This document shows, one piece after another, positions 61,044 through 64,000 of a stretch of DNA of 64,000 nucleotides. The DNA is taken from the NCBI RefSeq assembly GCF_000733125.1, contig NZ_JPHU01000001.1:310001-374000 (forward strand). Reading direction: 5' to 3'. The notes under the pieces were generated by a model. The model saw only the letters and a program-made list of their open reading frames with translations, was not told where the DNA came from and did no database searches. The stretch comes from Parvularcula oceani (GTDB taxonomy: Bacteria; Pseudomonadota; Alphaproteobacteria; Caulobacterales; Parvularculaceae). The position numbers were made by a program, and so were the translations under genes. Within the stretch, counting starts at the first letter, position 1, and each line of letters starts with the position of its first letter.

Positions 61044-64000
61044 ATGTCCAGTGACCAGCAGCCGACCGTCCCGATCTGCGGGATCGGCGCCTCTGCCGGG
61101 GGCGTTCGGGCGCTCAAGCGCTTCTTCAACACCGTCGATCCGGATCTCGGCCTCGCCTATGTCGTGATCGTCCACCTTTCCCCCGACCAGCCCAGCGTCA
61201 TGGACGAAATCCTGAGCACCTGCACCTCGATGAGCGTCCTGCAGGTGGAAGACGGCCCGACGCTCAAGCCGAACTGCGTCTACGTCATCGCACCCGACCG
61301 CGAGCTGGTGATCAAGGAAGATACGATTTCCTCCCGCCCCTTCAGCCAGCCGCGCGGACAGCGAGCGCCGATCGACATGTTCTTCCGTTCAATCGCGGCG
61401 TGCCGCGGCGACGGTTCGGCGGTCGTTCTCAGCGGCTCGGGCTCGGACGGGGCGCTGGGCGTGAAGGCGGTCAAGGAGGCCGGCGGCATCGTCTTCGTCC
61501 AGGATCCGTCCGAAGCCGAATACGAGATGATGCCGCAGAACGCCATCGCGACGGGCGTCGCCGATTTCGTAGCCCCCGTCGCGGAGCTGACGCGGCATCT
61601 CGCCGAGGTCGTGCACAGCAAGCAGGCCGTCCGCTCGATGAACCCCGACGACGCCTCCAACGAGCTGCGGCGGATCATCAACTTCCTCCGTGCCCGCACG
61701 GGGCACGACTTCGCCAGCTACAAGCGGGCGACGGTTATGCGGCGCGTCATGCGCAGGATGCAGGTCGCCAGGCTCGACACGCTCGGCGAATATGCCGCCC
61801 GGGTCCGGGACAATCCCGAAGAAGCCTACGAGCTCTTCTCCGACCTCCTGATCTCCGTCACCATGTTCTTCCGCGATCCCGGCGCCTTCGAGGTGCTGGC
61901 CGAGCGCACCATCCCGGCCATTTTCGATTCGGCGGACGAGGGCGAGGGCATTCGCGCCTGGGTCGCGGGCTGCGCCACGGGGGAAGAGGCCTATTCCCTC
62001 GCCATCCTGATGCGCGAGGAGGCGAAGCGGCGCAAGGTCGAGACGCCGATCCAGATCTTCGCGAGCGATCTCGACGAAGGCGCGCTGGCGACGGCGCGCG
62101 AGGGGCGGTACCTCAAATCGATCGAAACCGATGTGTCCGAAGAGCGGCTGCGGCAGAACTTCGTACCCGAAGGAACTCACTACCGGGTCCGCAAGGAATT
62201 GCGGGACATGGTCCTCTTCGCCAAGCACAGCGTGCTGAAGGACCCACCCTTCATGCGGCTCGACCTGATCTCGTGCCGCAACCTGATGATCTATCTCGAC
62301 CGCCCCCTGCAACAGCAGCTGTGCTCGGTCTTCCATTACGGCCTGAACCCCGGCGGCTACCTGTTCCTGGGCTCGGCCGAGACGGTCGACACCATGCCGG
62401 ACCTCTTCGCGCTGGTCGACCGGGAAACCCGGATCTATCAGGCGAAGCCGCATGTCGCGCGCAGGCTTCCCACCCTCAGCCAGGGCGGCTTTTCAGGGCC
62501 CGAACCTTCCACCGAACAGAAGATCCGCCACCAGCACGGGTCGGAGCGGAGCCTGGCCTCGAAACACCTCGCCGCGCTCGAAGGCCAGGCGCCGCCGAGC
62601 GCGCTGGTCGATCAGGAATACTGCATCGTCACGCTGTCCCCCTCGGCCGGCCGCTTCGTCCAGCCGCCCGGCGGCGCGTTCACCTCGGACCTTCCTACGC
62701 TGGTGCGCCCCGAGCTGCGCCTCGACCTCAAGACGGCGCTGGACCATGCCTTCGACAGCCAGGAGCCGTCCCTGACGCTGCCCCTCGCGGTCGCGTTCGA
62801 GAACACGCTCCGCCGCGTCGCCCTGCACGTCCTGCCGAAGAACGGAGAGGGGCACGAGGCGCGGCAGGCGCTCGTCTTCTTCATCGACGGCGGAGAGATC
62901 GCCGAGCCGAGCGACGTCGATGACGAGGCCATCGACGCGACCTCGAACCGGGAACGCCGGCTGAACGAGGAGCTGAAGGCCGCCCAGGAGCGCCTCGCTG
63001 CCAGCCGCCGCGACCACGACTCGGTGATCGAAGACCTGCGCGCGGCCAATGAAGAGCTGCAGTCCATCAACGAGGAATACCGTTCGACCTCGGAGGAACT
63101 GGAGACCTCCAAGGAGGAGCTCCAGTCGATGAACGAGGAGCTCCAGACGGTCAACGGAGAGCTCAAGAACAAGCTCGAGAGCATCTCGTCGGCGCATCCA
63201 GACCTTCAGAATCTGACCATGGCGACGGAGATCGGAACACTGTTCCTCGACTCGCGGCTCAGGATCAAGATGTTCACGCCTCCCGTGGCGGAGCTGTTCA
63301 ACATTACCGATCAGGATGTCGGCAGGACGATCACCGACTTCACTCACCACCTCGCCTATGACGGCATCGAACAGGATGCTCGGGAGGTCCTCAAGAACCT
63401 CGCGCCGACCGAAACGGAACTCCGCACCCGCGACGGCAGCTGCTACATGATGCGTGTGCGTCCCTATCGTACCATCGACAACCGTATCGACGGCGTGGTC
63501 CTGACCTTCGTCGACATCACCGCGCGGCTAAAGACCGAGCGCCAGCTTTTCGAGAGCGAGGAGAAGTACCGTACCCTGTTCAATTCGATCGATCAGGGTT
63601 TCTGCGTCATCGAGATGATCTACGAGGAGAATGGACAGGCTTCGGATTATCGCTTCCTCGACGTCAACAACGGCTTCGAGCGGCAGACCGGCTTCAAGGA
63701 CCCTATCGGCCGAACGATGCGGTCCCTCGCGCCCGACCATGAGGAGGAGTGGTACGAGATCTACGGCCGCATCGCGAAAAGCCGGCGGGCCGAACGGTTC
63801 GAGCACGAGGCCGCTGCCCTAGACCGCTATTACGAAGTCTACGCCTTCCCGCTCGGCGAGCCCGACCAGCATCAGCTCGGCGTCCTCTTCAACGACATCT
63901 CGGACCGGAAGGAGGCGGAGCAGCGGCTCCGGCTGCTCGTTGGAGAGCTCAACCACAGGGTGAAGAACACGCTCGCCGTCGTCGACGCCGTCGCCCGGCA
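61044..64000 (+). CDS. CheB-CheR fusion with PAS and HWE/HisKA_2 kinase region, runs off window
   Basis: The first 985 residues of a large signalling protein, continuing beyond 64000. Residues about 8-190 are a CheB methylesterase with the Ser in GIGASAGGVRAL, His in IVHLSPDQ and Asp in SGSGSDGALG. Residues about 205-470 are a CheR methyltransferase (HDFASYKRATVMRRVMRRM; WVAGCATGEEAYSLAI; LISCRNLMIYL). A long coiled-coil with ANEELQSINEEYRSTSEEL repeats (residues about 640-715) leads to two PAS domains and a HWE/HisKA_2 kinase start (LVGELNHRVKNTLAVVDAV). No receiver domain precedes CheB. Likely a chemosensory or general-stress sensor. Confidence 0.93.
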   Translation, partial: MSSDQQPTVPICGIGASAGGVRALKRFFNTVDPDLGLAYVVIVHLSPDQPSVMDEILSTCTSMSVLQVEDGPTLKPNCVYVIAPDRELVIKEDTISSRPFSQPRGQRAPIDMFFRSIAACRGDGSAVVLSGSGSDGALGVKAVKEAGGIVFVQDPSEAEYEMMPQNAIATGVADFVAPVAELTRHLAEVVHSKQAVRSMNPDDASNELRRIINFLRARTGHDFASYKRATVMRRVMRRMQVARLDTLGEYAARVRDNPEEAYELFSDLLISVTMFFRDPGAFEVLAERTIPAIFDSADEGEGIRAWVAGCATGEEAYSLAILMREEAKRRKVETPIQIFASDLDEGALATAREGRYLKSIETDVSEERLRQNFVPEGTHYRVRKELRDMVLFAKHSVLKDPPFMRLDLISCRNLMIYLDRPLQQQLCSVFHYGLNPGGYLFLGSAETVDTMPDLFALVDRETRIYQAKPHVARRLPTLSQGGFSGPEPSTEQKIRHQHGSERSLASKHLAALEGQAPPSALVDQEYCIVTLSPSAGRFVQPPGGAFTSDLPTLVRPELRLDLKTALDHAFDSQEPSLTLPLAVAFENTLRRVALHVLPKNGEGHEARQALVFFIDGGEIAEPSDVDDEAIDATSNRERRLNEELKAAQERLAASRRDHDSVIEDLRAANEELQSINEEYRSTSEELETSKEELQSMNEELQTVNGELKNKLESISSAHPDLQNLTMATEIGTLFLDSRLRIKMFTPPVAELFNITDQDVGRTITDFTHHLAYDGIEQDAREVLKNLAPTETELRTRDGSCYMMRVRPYRTIDNRIDGVVLTFVDITARLKTERQLFESEEKYRTLFNSIDQGFCVIEMIYEENGQASDYRFLDVNNGFERQTGFKDPIGRTMRSLAPDHEEEWYEIYGRIAKSRRAERFEHEAAALDRYYEVYAFPLGEPDQHQLGVLFNDISDRKEAEQRLRLLVGELNHRVKNTLAVVDAVAR

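Overview
The window is a 64 kb piece of a G+C-rich alphaproteobacterial chromosome. The main evidence is a core gene block in an alphaproteobacterial order: mutM, then an SDR gene, rpsT, dnaA, and further on dnaN, recF and gyrB. The protein families agree with this (class II DAHP synthase, HWE-type kinase, PGPGW protein, ligase-associated Lhr-like helicase). I cannot name the genus from sequence alone.

Layout. 1-11.3 kb: stress-type DUF2382 proteins, a lipoyl-dehydrogenase-like flavoprotein coupled to an esterase, a GST, a DNA-repair helicase, a two-gene mannose-activation operon, and a broken FAD monooxygenase. 11.3-22.8 kb: replication and repair block (gyrB, recF, a small membrane gene, dnaN, an SLC13 permease on the other strand, dnaA, rpsT, an SDR, mutM). 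22.9-29.5 kb: groESL under a CIRCE-like operator, an exported methyltransferase, a hybrid histidine kinase, and a transglutaminase-like lipoprotein. 29.5-36 kb: a small surface-polysaccharide island (ligase/polymerase-type membrane protein, GT4 glycosyltransferase, flippase, sulfotransferase) carrying an IS5-type element. 36-41.2 kb: carB, greA and an amidohydrolase. 41.3-44.75 kb: a 3,457-bp transposon. 44.7-54.7 kb: nadE, a sugar aminotransferase/dehydrogenase pair, DAHP synthase, ogt, a metallo-beta-lactamase-fold protein, an AraC regulator and a phosphatase-hydrolase fusion. 54.7-64 kb: small envelope proteins, lpd, tolQ-tolR-tolA, and a CheB-CheR-PAS-kinase protein that runs off the window.

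The most interesting region is the transposon at 41,292-44,748. It has perfect 19-bp terminal inverted repeats and a perfect 8-bp target duplication (CGCCACCT). An IS1-type DDE transposase sits at one end. The cargo is a translationally coupled two-gene operon, an unrecognised 222-aa protein followed by an XRE-HTH plus ImmA/IrrE metallopeptidase protein, and then two small convergent genes. This architecture fits a mobile toxin-antitoxin or anti-phage module. The element inserted into the last codons of nadE. The NAD synthetase now ends in residues encoded by the transposon's inverted repeat, while its original 3' end is stranded at 41,259-41,291, so the pre-insertion gene can be rebuilt exactly.

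Functional themes. GDP-mannose supply, the amino-sugar pair and the polysaccharide island all point to a decorated, possibly sulfated, surface glycan. Tol-Pal components, TonB/TolA-like repeats and several exported enzymes indicate an active Gram-negative envelope. I saw no rRNA or tRNA genes and no CRISPR array.
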